A stretch of 64,000 nt of DNA from an uncultured Pelagibacteraceae bacterium (GTDB lineage Bacteria > Pseudomonadota > Alphaproteobacteria > Pelagibacterales > Pelagibacteraceae). The DNA lies in assembly GCA_902613755.1 (NCBI GenBank), contig CACMIH010000004.1, positions 98,102-162,101 on the forward strand, written 5' to 3'. Below the pieces are notes generated by a model. The model had not been told where the DNA came from and searched no databases. It saw nothing but the letters and a program-made list of their open reading frames with translations. The position numbers and the translations under genes are program-made. Below, one piece after another: positions 39,178 through 49,210 of the stretch (position 1 is its first letter; each line of letters starts with the position of its first letter).

Positions 39178-41085
39178 TTAATGAACAATTTTCGGTTTCA
39201 AACCCATGGCACCCAAAGCTGAGTCTTGATCATCTTTTGATTCTGGATTATCTAAAACTTTATCTTTAGGATATAAATCTTTATTAATTATATTCTCTAT
39301 TTCTTCACCAGTTAATGTCTCGTAGGTTATAAGAGCTTTAGCAATTTTATGTAAATCATCTAATTTTTCAGTCAAAATTTTCTTAGCTTGTTTATATCCT
39401 TCATCAACAAGTTTTCTAATTTCTTTATCAATTTTTTGTGCAACTTCCTCAGAAACAGATTGTGTTTGAGTTACTGATCTTCCTAAAAACACCTCTTCTT
39501 GGTTTTCACCATATTCTACTGGGCCCATTTCTTCACTCATACCATATTTTGTTACCATAGCTCTTGCAAGTTGTGTTGCTTGGTTGATATCTGAGCCAGT
39601 TCCCCCACCTGCTCCTGTAGAAATATTATCTTTTCCAAAAATTAATTCTTCAGCCACTCTACCTCCAAAACATACTGCTAATCTTGCCTTGAGATATTTT
39701 ATTGAGTACCCATGTTTGTCTCTTTCAGGCAAATTCATTACCATTCCAAGTGCTCTTCCTCTTGGTATAATAGTAGCTTTATGTATTGGATCGTAACTTG
39801 GCATATTAAATGAAACTAACGCATGACCTCCTTCATGGTATGCTGTAAGTTTTTTCTCATCCTCAGTCATGACCATTGAACGCCTTTCAGCACCCATCAT
39901 AACTTTATCTTTAGCTTCTTCAAATTCTAACAAAGTAACGATTCTTTTATTTTTTCTTGCAGCTAATAAAGCAGCTTCGTTAACAAGATTTGCAAGATCT
40001 GCTCCTGAAAAACCTGGTGTACCACGTGCAATTGTTCTTAGATTTACATCAGGCGCCATTTTAATTTTTTTTACATGAACTTTTAAAATTTTTTCTCTTC
40101 CAATAATATCTGGATTTGAAACTACTACTTGTCTATCAAATCTTCCGGGTCTTAATAATGCTGGATCAAGTACATCTGGTCTATTTGTTGCTGCAATTAT
40201 AATGACACCTTCGTTTGTATCAAAACCATCCATTTCAACTAACAACTGATTTAAAGTTTGTTCTCTTTCATCATTACCACCGCCTAAACCTGCTCCTCTA
40301 CTTCTTCCTACGGCATCGATTTCATCAATAAAAATTATACATGGAGAGTTTTTCTTACCTTGTTCAAACATATCCCTTACTCTAGATGCTCCAACTCCAA
40401 CAAACATTTCAACAAAATCAGAACCTGAAATAGTGAAAAAAGGAACTCCAGCCTCGCCTGCGATTGCTCTTGCTAACAATGTTTTTCCAGTTCCTGGAGG
40501 CCCAACAAGTAAAGCTCCTCTTGGAATTTTTCCACCCAATCTACTAAATTTTTTTGGATCTTTTAAAAATTCTACTATTTCTTCAACTTCTTCTTTAGCT
40601 TCCTCTACACCTGCTACATCATTAAATGTAACCTTTCCCTTAAGCTCGTTCATCATTTTTGCTTTTGATTTTCCAAAACCCATTGCGCCACCTTTTCCAC
40701 CTTGCATTTGTCTCATAAAGAAAATCCAAACAGCAATCAGCAATAACATTGGGAACCATGAAAGAAGAACACCAAACAGTGACGGCATTTTTTCCTCTAA
40801 AGGTGATGCGGAAATACTTACACCTCTCTCAGATAATTTTTCGATAAGGTTTGGATCATTAGGTGAATAAGTCGAAAAAGATTTACCATTTGAATAAACT
40901 CCTTTTATATTGTTGCCTTGAATCTCTACCTTAAGAACTTCTCCATTCTCAACTGAGCTTAAAAAATCTGAAAAAATAATCTGATCTCCTCCTCTTATAT
41001 TAGATTGAGGATTTTTAAACATGTTGTAAAGACCTATAGTTAAAAAAACTATAATTCCCCACATTGCTAGATTTTTTAAATTCAT
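39178..41085 (-). CDS. ftsH: ATP-dependent zinc metalloprotease FtsH
   Basis: Membrane AAA+ protease that degrades misfolded membrane proteins and short-lived regulators. Two membrane helices near residues 4-22 and 105-125 flank a periplasmic domain. The AAA module has Walker A GPPGTGKT, pore loop [15 protein letters not shown], Walker [11 protein letters not shown] and the [24 protein letters not shown]. The peptidase has zinc-binding HEGGH. 635 aa. Its modulators HflK and HflC are also in this window. Confidence 0.97.
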   Translation of the reverse strand: MNLKNLAMWGIIVFLTIGLYNMFKNPQSNIRGGDQIIFSDFLSSVENGEVLKVEIQGNNIKGVYSNGKSFSTYSPNDPNLIEKLSERGVSISASPLEEKMPSLFGVLLSWFPMLLLIAVWIFFMRQMQGGKGGAMGFGKSKAKMMNELKGKVTFNDVAGVEEAKEEVEEIVEFLKDPKKFSRLGGKIPRGALLVGPPGTGKTLLARAIAGEAGVPFFTISGSDFVEMFVGVGASRVRDMFEQGKKNSPCIIFIDEIDAVGRSRGAGLGGGNDEREQTLNQLLVEMDGFDTNEGVIIIAATNRPDVLDPALLRPGRFDRQVVVSNPDIIGREKILKVHVKKIKMAPDVNLRTIARGTPGFSGADLANLVNEAALLAARKNKRIVTLLEFEEAKDKVMMGAERRSMVMTEDEKKLTAYHEGGHALVSFNMPSYDPIHKATIIPRGRALGMVMNLPERDKHGYSIKYLKARLAVCFGGRVAEELIFGKDNISTGAGGGTGSDINQATQLARAMVTKYGMSEEMGPVEYGENQEEVFLGRSVTQTQSVSEEVAQKIDKEIRKLVDEGYKQAKKILTEKLDDLHKIAKALITYETLTGEEIENIINKDLYPKDKVLDNPESKDDQDSALGAMGLKPKIVH

Positions 41086-41148
41086 AACATTAAAATAAGA
41101 ATTATTATTAAATTAACAAGTGACAAAATATCAGTTATTTCATCGACT

Positions 41149-42177
41149 TTAATGCTCTTTTGATACTATAATAGTGTTATTGACCCTCTTTATTATACAA
41201 TTTCCTAAAGTAATTTTTTTATAACTATTATTTTTAATTTGCTCAATTAACCTACCAACTTTTTTTCCTCTAGATGAGTAGTATTTTTTACCAACACTTT
41301 TTAGCACTTCTGTAAGAGATCTAAAAACCACTTCTTCTGGTTGATAAAAAAAATTTATATTTAAAACAATAGACTTATTGATACTTGAAAATGTTGAATT
41401 ATCTTTTAAATTTTTTTGAACAAAGTATTTAATTGATTCATTCGCAAATTTTAAGTTTTTAATTGTTAAGTCAAATTTATCATTATCTAGACCCTCTAAT
41501 TGTAAATTTTTTATAAAATTTCTAATTTTAACTCTTTTGAATTTATCATTTTTATTCGACGGATCTTCTATATAATTTTTAAATACTTTTATAGTAATAT
41601 ATTTTAAATTTTTTTTTGAGAATTTTAATAAAGGTCTAATCAAATTTATATTTTGTTGATTAGTTTTTTTATCGAATGATGCTATACCATTCAAACCACT
41701 CCCTCTTAAAATTCTAATAAAAAAATTTTCGATTAAATCATCTTTATGGTGACCTAATAAAATATTTTTTATTTTTAATTTTTTTGCTCTGTTAATCAAA
41801 AGTTCATATCTTTTGTTTCTTGCAACAGACTGAATATTGCTTTTTGGTTTTTTACCAATCCAATTTAAAATAACGAGTTTAGCAGGTAGTTTTTTTAGGA
41901 GCAATTTTACAAATTTTGCTTCTTTTGTTGAATTATTCCTTAGTTTGTGATCAACATGAAAATATTTTACTTTAATATCTTTTTTAATTGAATAAATTTG
42001 TGATAAAAAACACAAAGCAAGACTGTCTGGACCACCTGATACTGCAACAATAAAATCCTCATCTAAATTAAGATTTTTTTCAAATTTTTTATAAATTTTA
42101 AAAGTTTCTCTATCTTTTAATTTATTAAATAAAAAATTATGAGTCTTGTTTGATGCATTCAAATTTTTTGGACTCAT
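41149..42177 (-). CDS. tilS: tRNA(Ile)-lysidine synthase
   Basis: Converts C34 of the CAU-anticodon tRNA-Ile to lysidine. The PP-loop is seen as VAVSGGPDSLALCFLS near residues 44-59; LLGHHKDDLIENFFIRILRGSGLNGI is the second hallmark. The C-terminal region (KKVGRLIEQIKNNSY) is shorter than in E. coli TilS. I chose the ATG at 42177 (MSPKNLNAS), which overlaps cpoB by 41 bp; a longer frame to 42234 lies wholly inside cpoB and is unlikely. Confidence 0.9.
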   Translation of the reverse strand: MSPKNLNASNKTHNFLFNKLKDRETFKIYKKFEKNLNLDEDFIVAVSGGPDSLALCFLSQIYSIKKDIKVKYFHVDHKLRNNSTKEAKFVKLLLKKLPAKLVILNWIGKKPKSNIQSVARNKRYELLINRAKKLKIKNILLGHHKDDLIENFFIRILRGSGLNGIASFDKKTNQQNINLIRPLLKFSKKNLKYITIKVFKNYIEDPSNKNDKFKRVKIRNFIKNLQLEGLDNDKFDLTIKNLKFANESIKYFVQKNLKDNSTFSSINKSIVLNINFFYQPEEVVFRSLTEVLKSVGKKYYSSRGKKVGRLIEQIKNNSYKKITLGNCIIKRVNNTIIVSKEH

Positions 42178-43141
42178 ATTTAGCTTTTTGTAGTACTGAC
42201 TGATTTGCGTCAGGATATTGCAATTCCACACCATTAATCATTTTGCATCCCTGATCTTTTTCTCCAATTTGAACCATAGAAACACCTAGTTTTAATAAAT
42301 TAATGGGAGCTTTTTTTCCCTTAGGATATTTTTGATAACCCTCTAAGTAGGCTGATGCTGCATCTGTGTACAATTGTCTAATCCTAAATGTTTCTGCATA
42401 CCAATATTGAGCACTACCAGCTAATTCATGATTAGGATTTGTAACTACAAATTCTCTAAAAGCCCTTTCGGCTGTACTGTAATCACCAACTTTTAAAAAA
42501 CTTGTAGCGAATTCATATTGCTCATTTGGACTTATATCTTGAGGAAGAATTTTTTCCTCAGACTGAAAAGTTTCAGTTACTACAGATGCAGTTGTTTCAA
42601 CAGATTGGATCTTTTGAGTTGTGTCACTTGTTTGAGTATCCTTATACGAAATTGTACCTAAGTCTTGTGGCTGTGAGCTTCCAGGTAAAATTTTTTTTTC
42701 ATCAATTTTAGGCTTTAAACTTAATTGATCCTCTGTATTTGTTAAGTTTACTGAGCTTATATTATTCTCTATATCTCGAAACCTTAATTGATTATCTGCT
42801 TGAATTTTTGACAACCTGTTAGACAATTTATCTAATTTAAAATTTATCTCTTCAAATTTGTTTGTAAGTTCTCTAAATTGATCCTCAACTTCAGATAATT
42901 TGAGAAGATGTCTAGTAAGCACATCTTCTGAATTTTGATCTAATTCCGAAATAGACTGATTGTTCTTACTAGTTAATTCAATAGATCCAGAGTAAACAGC
43001 TCTTTCTAGAGTTTTCAAGTCTTTCTTAATTGCGTCAAGTGTTTCATAGATATTGTGATTATCCGCAAAAGAAAAAGTAATAAAACTTAAATTTAATATT
43101 ATTATTAATCTTAATATTTTTAATTTAATTATCGGTTTCAT
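42137..43141 (-). CDS. cpoB: Tol-Pal system protein CpoB (YbgF)
   Basis: Periplasmic factor linking the Tol-Pal machine with cell-wall synthesis. N-terminal signal peptide (LRLIIILNLSFITFSFA), then a coiled coil around residues 75-125 (EDQFRELTNKFEEINFKLDK) and C-terminal TPR repeats (PNEQYEFATSFLKVGDYSTAERAFREF; AQYWYAETFRIRQLY). 334 aa. A strong terminator separates it from pal, but a TATAAT box on the minus strand at 43158-43163 may let it be transcribed independently. Confidence 0.9.
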   Translation of the reverse strand: MKPIIKLKILRLIIILNLSFITFSFADNHNIYETLDAIKKDLKTLERAVYSGSIELTSKNNQSISELDQNSEDVLTRHLLKLSEVEDQFRELTNKFEEINFKLDKLSNRLSKIQADNQLRFRDIENNISSVNLTNTEDQLSLKPKIDEKKILPGSSQPQDLGTISYKDTQTSDTTQKIQSVETTASVVTETFQSEEKILPQDISPNEQYEFATSFLKVGDYSTAERAFREFVVTNPNHELAGSAQYWYAETFRIRQLYTDAASAYLEGYQKYPKGKKAPINLLKLGVSMVQIGEKDQGCKMINGVELQYPDANQSVLQKAKYESKKFECIKQDS

Positions 43142-43171
43142 TGAATTTAGATTTATGATTATAAAAATGGC

Positions 43172-43212
43172 AAAAAAAAGACCCCAAATCCAAAGATGAT
43201 TTTGGGGTCTTT
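43172..43212 (-). terminator. Rho-independent terminator after pal
   Basis: Minus strand: 12-bp stem AAAGACCCCAAA pairing across 43178-43189 and 43201-43212, a loop of about a dozen bases, then a run of eight T (43172-43179). It is the clearest intrinsic terminator in the window, 13 bp after the pal stop. Because cpoB lies downstream on the same strand, this splits tolQRAB-pal from cpoB-tilS. Confidence 0.9.
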
Positions 43213-43224
43213 AATATAAATTGA

Positions 43225-43719
43225 TTAATTTGCTTTAACAGTAACTGATCTTCTATTTTTTGACCATGCTAAAGGATTAGATCCTGAATCAACTGGTCTT
43301 TCTTTTCCATAACTCAGCACTGTAATTCTGTCAGATGATATCCCGTAAGTCATTAGATAATCTTTTGCTGCATTAGCTCTTCTTTCTCCTAAAGCTAAAT
43401 TGTATTCTCTAGTACCTCTTTCGTCTGCATGACCTTCAAGCACAACATTGATACCTGGATTTTTTCTTAACCAAGCAGCTTGGGCTCTTAATGTTTCTCT
43501 AGATGCAGTTGTTAAAATTGACTCATTTGTGGCAAAGAATACTCTATCTGGAACCCCATCTGCTAAATACTCAACAGTATCTGTTCCTGTGTAAACATCA
43601 CCTTGCATTTGACCTGTAATACTATCAGTTGCTACTTCTTTCTTAGTTGCACAAGCAGATAACACTAGGCATGCGGTTAATATTAAAAGTGTGTTTTTAA
43701 AAATTTTGCTTAATCTCAT
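43225..43719 (-). CDS. pal: Peptidoglycan-associated lipoprotein Pal
   Basis: Outer-membrane lipoprotein that binds peptidoglycan and TolB. The lipobox LVLSAC is at residues 15-20 after a short signal. The OmpA-like domain has VFFATNESILT, LEGHADERGTREYNLALGERRA and SYGKERPVDSG. 164 aa from the ATG at 43719, which is preceded by an AAGGAG Shine-Dalgarno (43727-43732). A longer in-frame start at 43782 has no such site and would spoil the signal peptide. Confidence 0.96.
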   Translation of the reverse strand: MRLSKIFKNTLLILTACLVLSACATKKEVATDSITGQMQGDVYTGTDTVEYLADGVPDRVFFATNESILTTASRETLRAQAAWLRKNPGINVVLEGHADERGTREYNLALGERRANAAKDYLMTYGISSDRITVLSYGKERPVDSGSNPLAWSKNRRSVTVKAN

Positions 43720-43766
43720 TAAATTGCTCCTTGCTGCTAATTTCAATTTCTTAAGTTTTTCACAAC

Positions 43767-43795
43767 TAAATAGAGGTTTCAAGTCTAAAAATCAA
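43767..43795 (-). promoter_or_regulatory. Candidate promoter for pal
   Basis: Minus strand TTGATT (43790-43795), 17-bp spacer, TATTTA (43767-43772), leaving a leader of about 40 nt to the pal ATG. It lies in the 97-bp gap after tolB, so pal may be expressed from here more strongly than from the tolQ-side promoter. Confidence 0.45.
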
Positions 43796-43816
43796 GAAAT
43801 TTAATATATTCCTCAT

Positions 43817-45166
43817 TTAATTACTTAATAATGATGACCATGATGGGTCAGAAGCATCTGTTGGTGTCTTTATTTGACGCTCATTATACCCTGTTAAATC
43901 GATGGACCATAATTTTGCAGAAAACCCTTCTCCTTTTGCGTTAGTTTTTGTTTCTCTATAAAAAATTAATACTCTGCCATTAGGTGACCAAGATGGCGCC
44001 TCTTGATAAAAATTTTCGGTTAAAAGTCTTTCACCACTTCCATCAGTTCTCATTACGCCTATATAAAATTTTCCCTTATGTAATTTTGTAAATGCAATTA
44101 AGTCTCCTCTAGGTGACCAAACTGGAGTTCCATATAATCCATTGCCAAAAGAAATTCTTTTCACATCACTTCCATCTTTTTTCATTATATATATTTGTTG
44201 GTAACCACTTCTATCTGAGTTAAATGTTATATACTTACCATCTGGAGAATATGATGGGGAAGTGTCAATCGACGGATGATTTGTAATTCTCTCTACTAAT
44301 CTATTTTCCAAATTCATAGTATAAATATCTGACTTTCCATCTTTCGCGAAACTCATAATTATTTTTTTTCCATCAGGAGAAAATCTTGGAGCAAAAGTCA
44401 TGCCTGGAAAATCACCTACTACCTCTTGTGTTCCTGTCTCAATATCTAACAAATAAACTCTAGGCATATTTCTAAAATAAGATAAGTAAGTTACCATTTG
44501 ACTAGTTGGGTTGAAACGAGGTGTAAGAACCAATTCATTACCTAATGTCAAAAATTTATTATTAAAACCGTCTTGATCCATAATAGCTAACTTTTTTATT
44601 CTTTGAGTTTTAGGGCCTTCTTCAGAAACATAGATTATTCTTGTATCAAAATATCCTTTTTCGCCAGTTAATCTTTCGTAGATTTTATCTGAAATTATAT
44701 GTCCAACTCTTCTCCAATTATTTGGCACAGTTGTAAATGCTAAAGCCATCATTTCCTTAGCAGCTAAGACATCCCACAACCTAAACTCTACTCTTAGTTT
44801 ATTTTCAACTAGGTTAACTTTACCTGTAATTAAAGCTTGAGCTTTGATTAAATTCCAATCTTCGAATCTTGGTTTTAAGTTTGCAATATCAGGGGCTTGC
44901 AAAAAAGCTTTTTTGTCTAATGGATTAAATAAACCTGAGGTTCTTAAATTATCTTCAACAATATTGGATATTTCTGAACCTATATTTTCTTTTTTCAATA
45001 TTTTTTCAAAATTTTTTCTAGAATTTTCATCAATAGATAAAGGTGAAACTGCTAAAGGTAAGGGATTAAGATTTCCTCTAGTAATATCAACCTCTATTAG
45101 TGCATAAGAATTAAAAGGAATTAAAATTAGTATTAATTTAATAATTATTTTTAACATTTTTTTCAT
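43817..45166 (-). CDS. tolB: Tol-Pal system beta-propeller protein TolB
   Basis: Periplasmic protein that shuttles between Pal and TolA. Signal peptide [19 protein letters not shown]. The N-terminal D1 domain spans to about residue 165. Six WD40-like PD40 blades follow with repeats such as [47 protein letters not shown] and [15 protein letters not shown]. 449 aa, complete. It begins 1 bp after tolA. Confidence 0.95.
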   Translation of the reverse strand: MKKMLKIIIKLILILIPFNSYALIEVDITRGNLNPLPLAVSPLSIDENSRKNFEKILKKENIGSEISNIVEDNLRTSGLFNPLDKKAFLQAPDIANLKPRFEDWNLIKAQALITGKVNLVENKLRVEFRLWDVLAAKEMMALAFTTVPNNWRRVGHIISDKIYERLTGEKGYFDTRIIYVSEEGPKTQRIKKLAIMDQDGFNNKFLTLGNELVLTPRFNPTSQMVTYLSYFRNMPRVYLLDIETGTQEVVGDFPGMTFAPRFSPDGKKIIMSFAKDGKSDIYTMNLENRLVERITNHPSIDTSPSYSPDGKYITFNSDRSGYQQIYIMKKDGSDVKRISFGNGLYGTPVWSPRGDLIAFTKLHKGKFYIGVMRTDGSGERLLTENFYQEAPSWSPNGRVLIFYRETKTNAKGEGFSAKLWSIDLTGYNERQIKTPTDASDPSWSSLLSN

Positions 45167-45167
45167 T

Positions 45168-46031
45168 TTAACCTTCTAACATTTCTCTTGCATCAAAATT
45201 TAATTGTAATTCTTTCCATCTTTCATATCCTGTACTTGGAACTCTAAGAGGTTGACATAATTTTACAGCTCTAAGAGCACTTTCTGCCAATACTTTATAA
45301 AATCCCTGGTCTGGCTTATTCATTCTTGCATGATCTAATATTTCAGTTTTAGAAACTGTTCCATCCGGTTTTAATTTTAGCTTTATTCTCACTAACAAGT
45401 TTTCGTTATAAGGCAAACCTAGAGGAATACTCCAACATCCAAAAATTTGTGCTTTCAGTGCATCTTCCTCACTTAAAGTTAATCCTGCGTTTTCAACATT
45501 TCTTTCCTGATCTTGTGTTGTTTCATTATTTGTTTTTAAAATCTCAGCACTCTCTTCTTTTGATTTGTCTATTAATGCAGCAATATTGTTTGGGTCAAAT
45601 AAATCTTTTTTCTCAAATTCAGATACCTGTTTTACTTCATTATCTACTTTTTCAGGATTTTGTTTTTTTTCCTCTTTCGTGTCTACTTTTTTTACAGTTT
45701 TTTCAGGAAGAGGGATTGCTTCAGGTGTTTGATTTTCTATTTTCTTGTTATTTTGATCAGTAGACAAAACAGTTTTTGTTTTAGTTTTTTTTACTTTTTT
45801 TGGTGGAGCTTGTTCTGAAACAAGTTTTTTCTCTTTTTCTTTTACTTTTTCAATTATTTTTTTAGCTTTTGGTGCGAAAGGTATATTAGTTTTTTCAGCA
45901 ATTTGAATTAATTCAACAGATACAATCGGTGGAATATCTAAAGGTTTTTTGGCTAAAAAAGGTAAGCTCATAGCTGTAATAAAAATTAAAAAAATATGCA
46001 AGACAGAAGAAATGATAATACTTCTATTCAC
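45168..46031 (-). CDS. tolA: TolA-like energy-transducing protein
   Basis: Spans the periplasm to couple TolQR proton-motive energy to TolB/Pal. One N-terminal membrane helix ([23 protein letters not shown]). A long Lys/Glu-rich, low-complexity middle (residues about 50-185, e.g. [14 protein letters not shown]). The C-terminal TonB/TolA-like domain has [28 protein letters not shown] and [17 protein letters not shown]. 287 aa. Assignment rests on architecture and position between tolR and tolB. Confidence 0.88.
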   Translation of the reverse strand: MNRSIIISSVLHIFLIFITAMSLPFLAKKPLDIPPIVSVELIQIAEKTNIPFAPKAKKIIEKVKEKEKKLVSEQAPPKKVKKTKTKTVLSTDQNNKKIENQTPEAIPLPEKTVKKVDTKEEKKQNPEKVDNEVKQVSEFEKKDLFDPNNIAALIDKSKEESAEILKTNNETTQDQERNVENAGLTLSEEDALKAQIFGCWSIPLGLPYNENLLVRIKLKLKPDGTVSKTEILDHARMNKPDQGFYKVLAESALRAVKLCQPLRVPSTGYERWKELQLNFDAREMLEG

Positions 46032-46037
46032 TTAAAG

Positions 46038-46454
46038 TTACCTTTGTTTGTATGGTTCCGAAATTAAGGCCACTTTAGTAAAACCAGATCCTGATAGTAA
46101 TCCCATTATTTCCAATACTCTACCATAATTTATAGTTTTATCGCCTCTAACATAAATTCTTGTATCTGTTCTATTTTTTGAAATTGCTAAAACTTTAGCG
46201 ATAATATTATCATATTCAACTTTTGCCTCTTGAATAAAAATTTCTCCTTTTGCGTTAATTGACAAAGTTAATGGCTCCGTTTCTTCTGGAAGAGAGTCTG
46301 CTGAACTCTCTGGTAAATCTACTTGAACACCTACAGTTAATAAGGGTGCAGTAACCATAAATATGATTAACAAAACTAACATTACGTCCACGAAAGGAGT
46401 AACATTTATTTCACTCATTGGTTCTTTTGAAGAGCGATTAAATTTGAATGCCAT
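46038..46454 (-). CDS. tolR: TolR, ExbD-family proton channel subunit
   Basis: Membrane-anchored partner of TolQ. The helix with the proton-linked Asp is EINVTPFVDVMLVLLIIFMVTAPLL near residues 14-38, and a periplasmic ExbD domain follows (VDLPESSADSLPEETEPL; RGDKTINYGRVLEIM). 138 aa. It starts immediately after the tolQ stop. Confidence 0.95.
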   Translation of the reverse strand: MAFKFNRSSKEPMSEINVTPFVDVMLVLLIIFMVTAPLLTVGVQVDLPESSADSLPEETEPLTLSINAKGEIFIQEAKVEYDNIIAKVLAISKNRTDTRIYVRGDKTINYGRVLEIMGLLSGSGFTKVALISEPYKQR

Positions 46455-47129
46455 TTAGATTATTGTTAAAAATCTTTTAGAAAAATTTTCTAATTTCTCA
46501 GAATATTTCTTAGCATCATTATTAAATTTATTGTAAGCCACCACTGCTGGGATTGCAGCTAATAAACCAAGGGCAGTTGCAAATAAGGCCTCCGCTATTC
46601 CTGGAGCAACAATTGCTAAACTTGTATTCCTTGATATGGCTATTGACTGAAAAGAATTCATAATCCCCCAAACAGTTCCAAATAATCCAATAAATGGGGC
46701 TGTTGAACCAACAGTTGCTAAAAAAGTAAATCCTTTTTCAATTTTTGACATTTGTTTTTCAATTCCCGTCTCAAGGGACGCACTCATTCTTTCGCTAATA
46801 TTTGTTCTAGATTTTTTTTTCAGTAATCCTTCCATGGCATCTTGAAAAACAAGAGACATCGGATCTTCAAGCTTGCTTGGTAAACTATTATAAAAAGTTT
46901 CAGCAGATTTAGAATTCCAAAATTTTTCTTCAAATTCCTCAGAAGATTTAGTTATTTTTTTAAACAATCGAAATTTATCAATAATTACTGCCCAAGAATA
47001 TACTGAGCACAATATTAATATAATCATCACAGACTTCACAATTACATCTGCTCTAATAAATAAACTGAATAATGAAAAATCAGTATTAGTACCTAATTCA
47101 ACTGCTTTTGCTGCTATATCTGCTTCCAT
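46455..47129 (-). CDS. tolQ: TolQ, ExbB-family proton channel subunit
   Basis: Three-helix inner-membrane subunit of the Tol motor. Helices near residues 31-50, 130-155 and 165-190 include FLATVGSTAPFIGLFGTVWGIMNSFQ and APGIAEALFATALGLLAAIPAVVAYNKF, the MotA/ExbB signature. 224 aa. First gene of tolQRAB. ybgC, which commonly precedes tolQ, is absent here. Confidence 0.95.
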   Translation of the reverse strand: MEADIAAKAVELGTNTDFSLFSLFIRADVIVKSVMIILILCSVYSWAVIIDKFRLFKKITKSSEEFEEKFWNSKSAETFYNSLPSKLEDPMSLVFQDAMEGLLKKKSRTNISERMSASLETGIEKQMSKIEKGFTFLATVGSTAPFIGLFGTVWGIMNSFQSIAISRNTSLAIVAPGIAEALFATALGLLAAIPAVVAYNKFNNDAKKYSEKLENFSKRFLTII

Positions 47130-47182
47130 GCTTACTCATCACACTTAAATGTGTCATGATTTTGACTATTAATTTGGATTAA

Positions 47183-47680
47183 TTACTTTTCTTTTTTGTA
47201 AGTTTCAAAGAAAAAACTAGCAATTAGAATAGCATCTGCTTTATTATTATCTTTCTTTTTTGACAATTGTGCTGAAAAATATGGAAAAATTTCAATTGCT
47301 CTTGTTCTGCTTGCGTCTTTCTCAGAATTAATTAGATTAAAATATTTTTTCCACTTAGCGGGCCTAACGTAATAAACAGGTAAACGCATTGCACTACATA
47401 TCCCTTTTAAAATCCCAAAAGATTGACCAAAATTGAACATACTAGTTACTCCTTGACCTGGCATTGCAGAAACCTGTTCAATTACAACCTTTATATTTTT
47501 TTTTTCAATTTTATTTATTCTTTCACTAATTTCATTAAATATCTGAGGACCATTTACCTGTCTCTTATTCTTCTTGCCCTCAGTCATTGTTGGCATTTCT
47601 ACCACATCTGTAATAATACCATCCTGAAAAAAACAGATTGAACCAGAGATACCAGGATCAATTCCAATAATTAGCATCAT
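47183..47680 (-). CDS. RuvC-fold (RNase H-like) nuclease, phage-RuvC type
   Basis: Probable Holliday-junction or other structure-specific endonuclease. Acidic residues of a RuvC active site are visible: Asp in IIGIDPGISGSI (residue 8), Glu in VVIEQVSAMPG (about residue 68), and the C-terminal pair in KKDNNKADAILIASF. The body (MFNFGQSFGILKGIC; VRPAKWKKYFNL; KDASRTRAIEIFP) resembles RuvC-like resolvases from phages and some bacteria more than the canonical RuvC. 165 aa. The start overlaps the yebC stop by ATGA. It occupies the place where ruvC-ruvA-ruvB are usually found. Confidence 0.75.
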   Translation of the reverse strand: MMLIIGIDPGISGSICFFQDGIITDVVEMPTMTEGKKNKRQVNGPQIFNEISERINKIEKKNIKVVIEQVSAMPGQGVTSMFNFGQSFGILKGICSAMRLPVYYVRPAKWKKYFNLINSEKDASRTRAIEIFPYFSAQLSKKKDNNKADAILIASFFFETYKKEK

Positions 47681-48402
47681 AAACCACCTAAATTTAAGTT
47701 CGAATAAACGTTCTGAACGTCATCATCTTCCTCAAGACTTTCTAAAAAATCTACTACACTATCTTTGTTTTCCTTATTTACCTCAACACTATTTAATGGC
47801 ACCCATTCAAGTTCTGTAGAAATAAAATTCACAATAATTTTCTCAAGATTTTTTTTAACATTATATATCTCGTTCGTTTGACACTGAACTTCATGAAAAT
47901 CATCATAAGACAAACATTCGTCAGCTCCAGACTCAATAGCTAAATCTAAAATTTTTTCATCAGATATCTCTTTTTTATCAATTTTGATTATACCTAATTG
48001 TTGAAAATTATGAGAGGCAGAGCCTTGGGTTCCCAAGCTCCCACCACTTTTTTGAAAAATAGTTCTTATATTTGATGCTGTCCTATTTTTATTATCTGTT
48101 AAAGTTTCAACTATAACAGCAATCCTTTCTGGTCCAAATCCCTCATATCTTAAATTTTCAAAATTTGCTCCTGTAGCTGCAGAAGATTTGTCTATTGCTC
48201 TTTCAATATTGTCTTTGGGCATATTTGCAGATCTAGCAGCCTGAACAGCAGATCTTAGTCTGGGGTTCATTGCAGGATCTTTGTCACCAAGTTTTGCTGC
48301 AACGGTAATTTCTTTAGATAGTTTTGAAAATATCTTTGATCTTTGCTTATCGGCCTTACCTTTTTTATGTTTTATGCCTGCCCAGTGTGAATGTCCTGCC
48401 AT
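47677..48402 (-). CDS. yebC: YebC/PmpR (TACO1) family protein
   Basis: Conserved protein described as a transcriptional regulator and, in newer work, as a factor that helps ribosomes through difficult sequences. N-terminus MAGHSHWAGIKHKKGKADKQRSKIFSKL is the hallmark. Further motifs are NMPKDNIERAI, RYEGFGPERIAVIVE and GGSLGTQGSASHNFQQ. 241 aa. It heads the short yebC-RuvC-like unit. Confidence 0.95.
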   Translation of the reverse strand: MAGHSHWAGIKHKKGKADKQRSKIFSKLSKEITVAAKLGDKDPAMNPRLRSAVQAARSANMPKDNIERAIDKSSAATGANFENLRYEGFGPERIAVIVETLTDNKNRTASNIRTIFQKSGGSLGTQGSASHNFQQLGIIKIDKKEISDEKILDLAIESGADECLSYDDFHEVQCQTNEIYNVKKNLEKIIVNFISTELEWVPLNSVEVNKENKDSVVDFLESLEEDDDVQNVYSNLNLGGL

Positions 48403-48406
48403 GATT

Positions 48407-49210
48407 TTAAATATTTTTTAGTTGATCTCCGTATACATAGCTTTTGATATCCATTGCTAATCCTGTTTTTATATCACAATCTACTATAACACCACATAAA
48501 GTAGCATCTCCAATAGCTGGAAAATATTTCACTGAATTTCTTTTTAAAAATCTATTTAAAGAATTTTCTTTATTCATGCCAATCACAGAGTCATAATCTC
48601 CACACATGCCAGCATCTGTTTGATAGCCGGTACCATTCTTGAGTATTCTAGCATCATTTGTTGGAATATGAGTGTGTGTTCCAACAACGAGAGTGGCCTT
48701 TCCATCAAATAAATGTCCAATAGCATTTTTTTCACTAGTAATTTCACCGTGAAAATCAACCACAAGTAAATCAAAATCTTTTTTAATTTCATTTTCTTTT
48801 AAGAATTTTTGAGACACTTCAAAAACATCTTCACACTTCTTCATAAAAACATTACCCATCAAATTAAGAACTCCAATTTTAATATTATTTTTTGTATTAT
48901 AAATTTGAAAACCTTTTCCTGGCGCAGGTTCAAATAAATTTTTAGGTCTTAATAATCTTTCTTCTTTATCAATAAATTCCATTATTTCTTTTTGATCCCA
49001 AACATGATTGCCTGATGTGATAACATCAACACCGCAGTTAAAAAAATCCTTACATATTTCTTTAGTTAACCCCACACCTTCTGCTGCTGCATTTTCACCA
49101 TTTACAATTACAAAATCGATTTTTTTTCTATCAATTTCATTTAATAAATTACTTGTTAATTTAGAACATCCAGAAATCCCAACAACATCACCTAAAAATA
49201 AAATTCTCAT
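48407..49210 (-). CDS. YmdB-like (TIGR00282) metallophosphoesterase
   Basis: Calcineurin-like phosphoesterase of the YmdB family; characterised relatives hydrolyse cyclic nucleotides. Metal-binding motifs: LFLGDVVGISG at residues 4-14, VNGENAAAEGVGLT, ITSGNHVWDQKEI, VDFHGEITSEK and VGTHTHIPTNDARIL. 267 aa. The start overlaps the cyclo-ligase stop by 4 bp. Confidence 0.9.
   Translation of the reverse strand: MRILFLGDVVGISGCSKLTSNLLNEIDRKKIDFVIVNGENAAAEGVGLTKEICKDFFNCGVDVITSGNHVWDQKEIMEFIDKEERLLRPKNLFEPAPGKGFQIYNTKNNIKIGVLNLMGNVFMKKCEDVFEVSQKFLKENEIKKDFDLLVVDFHGEITSEKNAIGHLFDGKATLVVGTHTHIPTNDARILKNGTGYQTDAGMCGDYDSVIGMNKENSLNRFLKRNSVKYFPAIGDATLCGVIVDCDIKTGLAMDIKSYVYGDQLKNI

Noticed and set aside
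40433..40870. 145-codon plus-strand frame opposite ftsH
   Set aside because: Antisense shadow of the conserved FtsH AAA domain; no recognisable motif.
45449..45763. 104-codon plus-strand frame opposite tolA
   Set aside because: Arises from the repetitive Lys/Glu coding of TolA; the leucine-rich product has no plausible start site or homology.
47130..47182. Palindrome ACACTTAAATGTGT upstream of tolQ as an operator
   Set aside because: Only the outer four bases pair cleanly; too weak to support.
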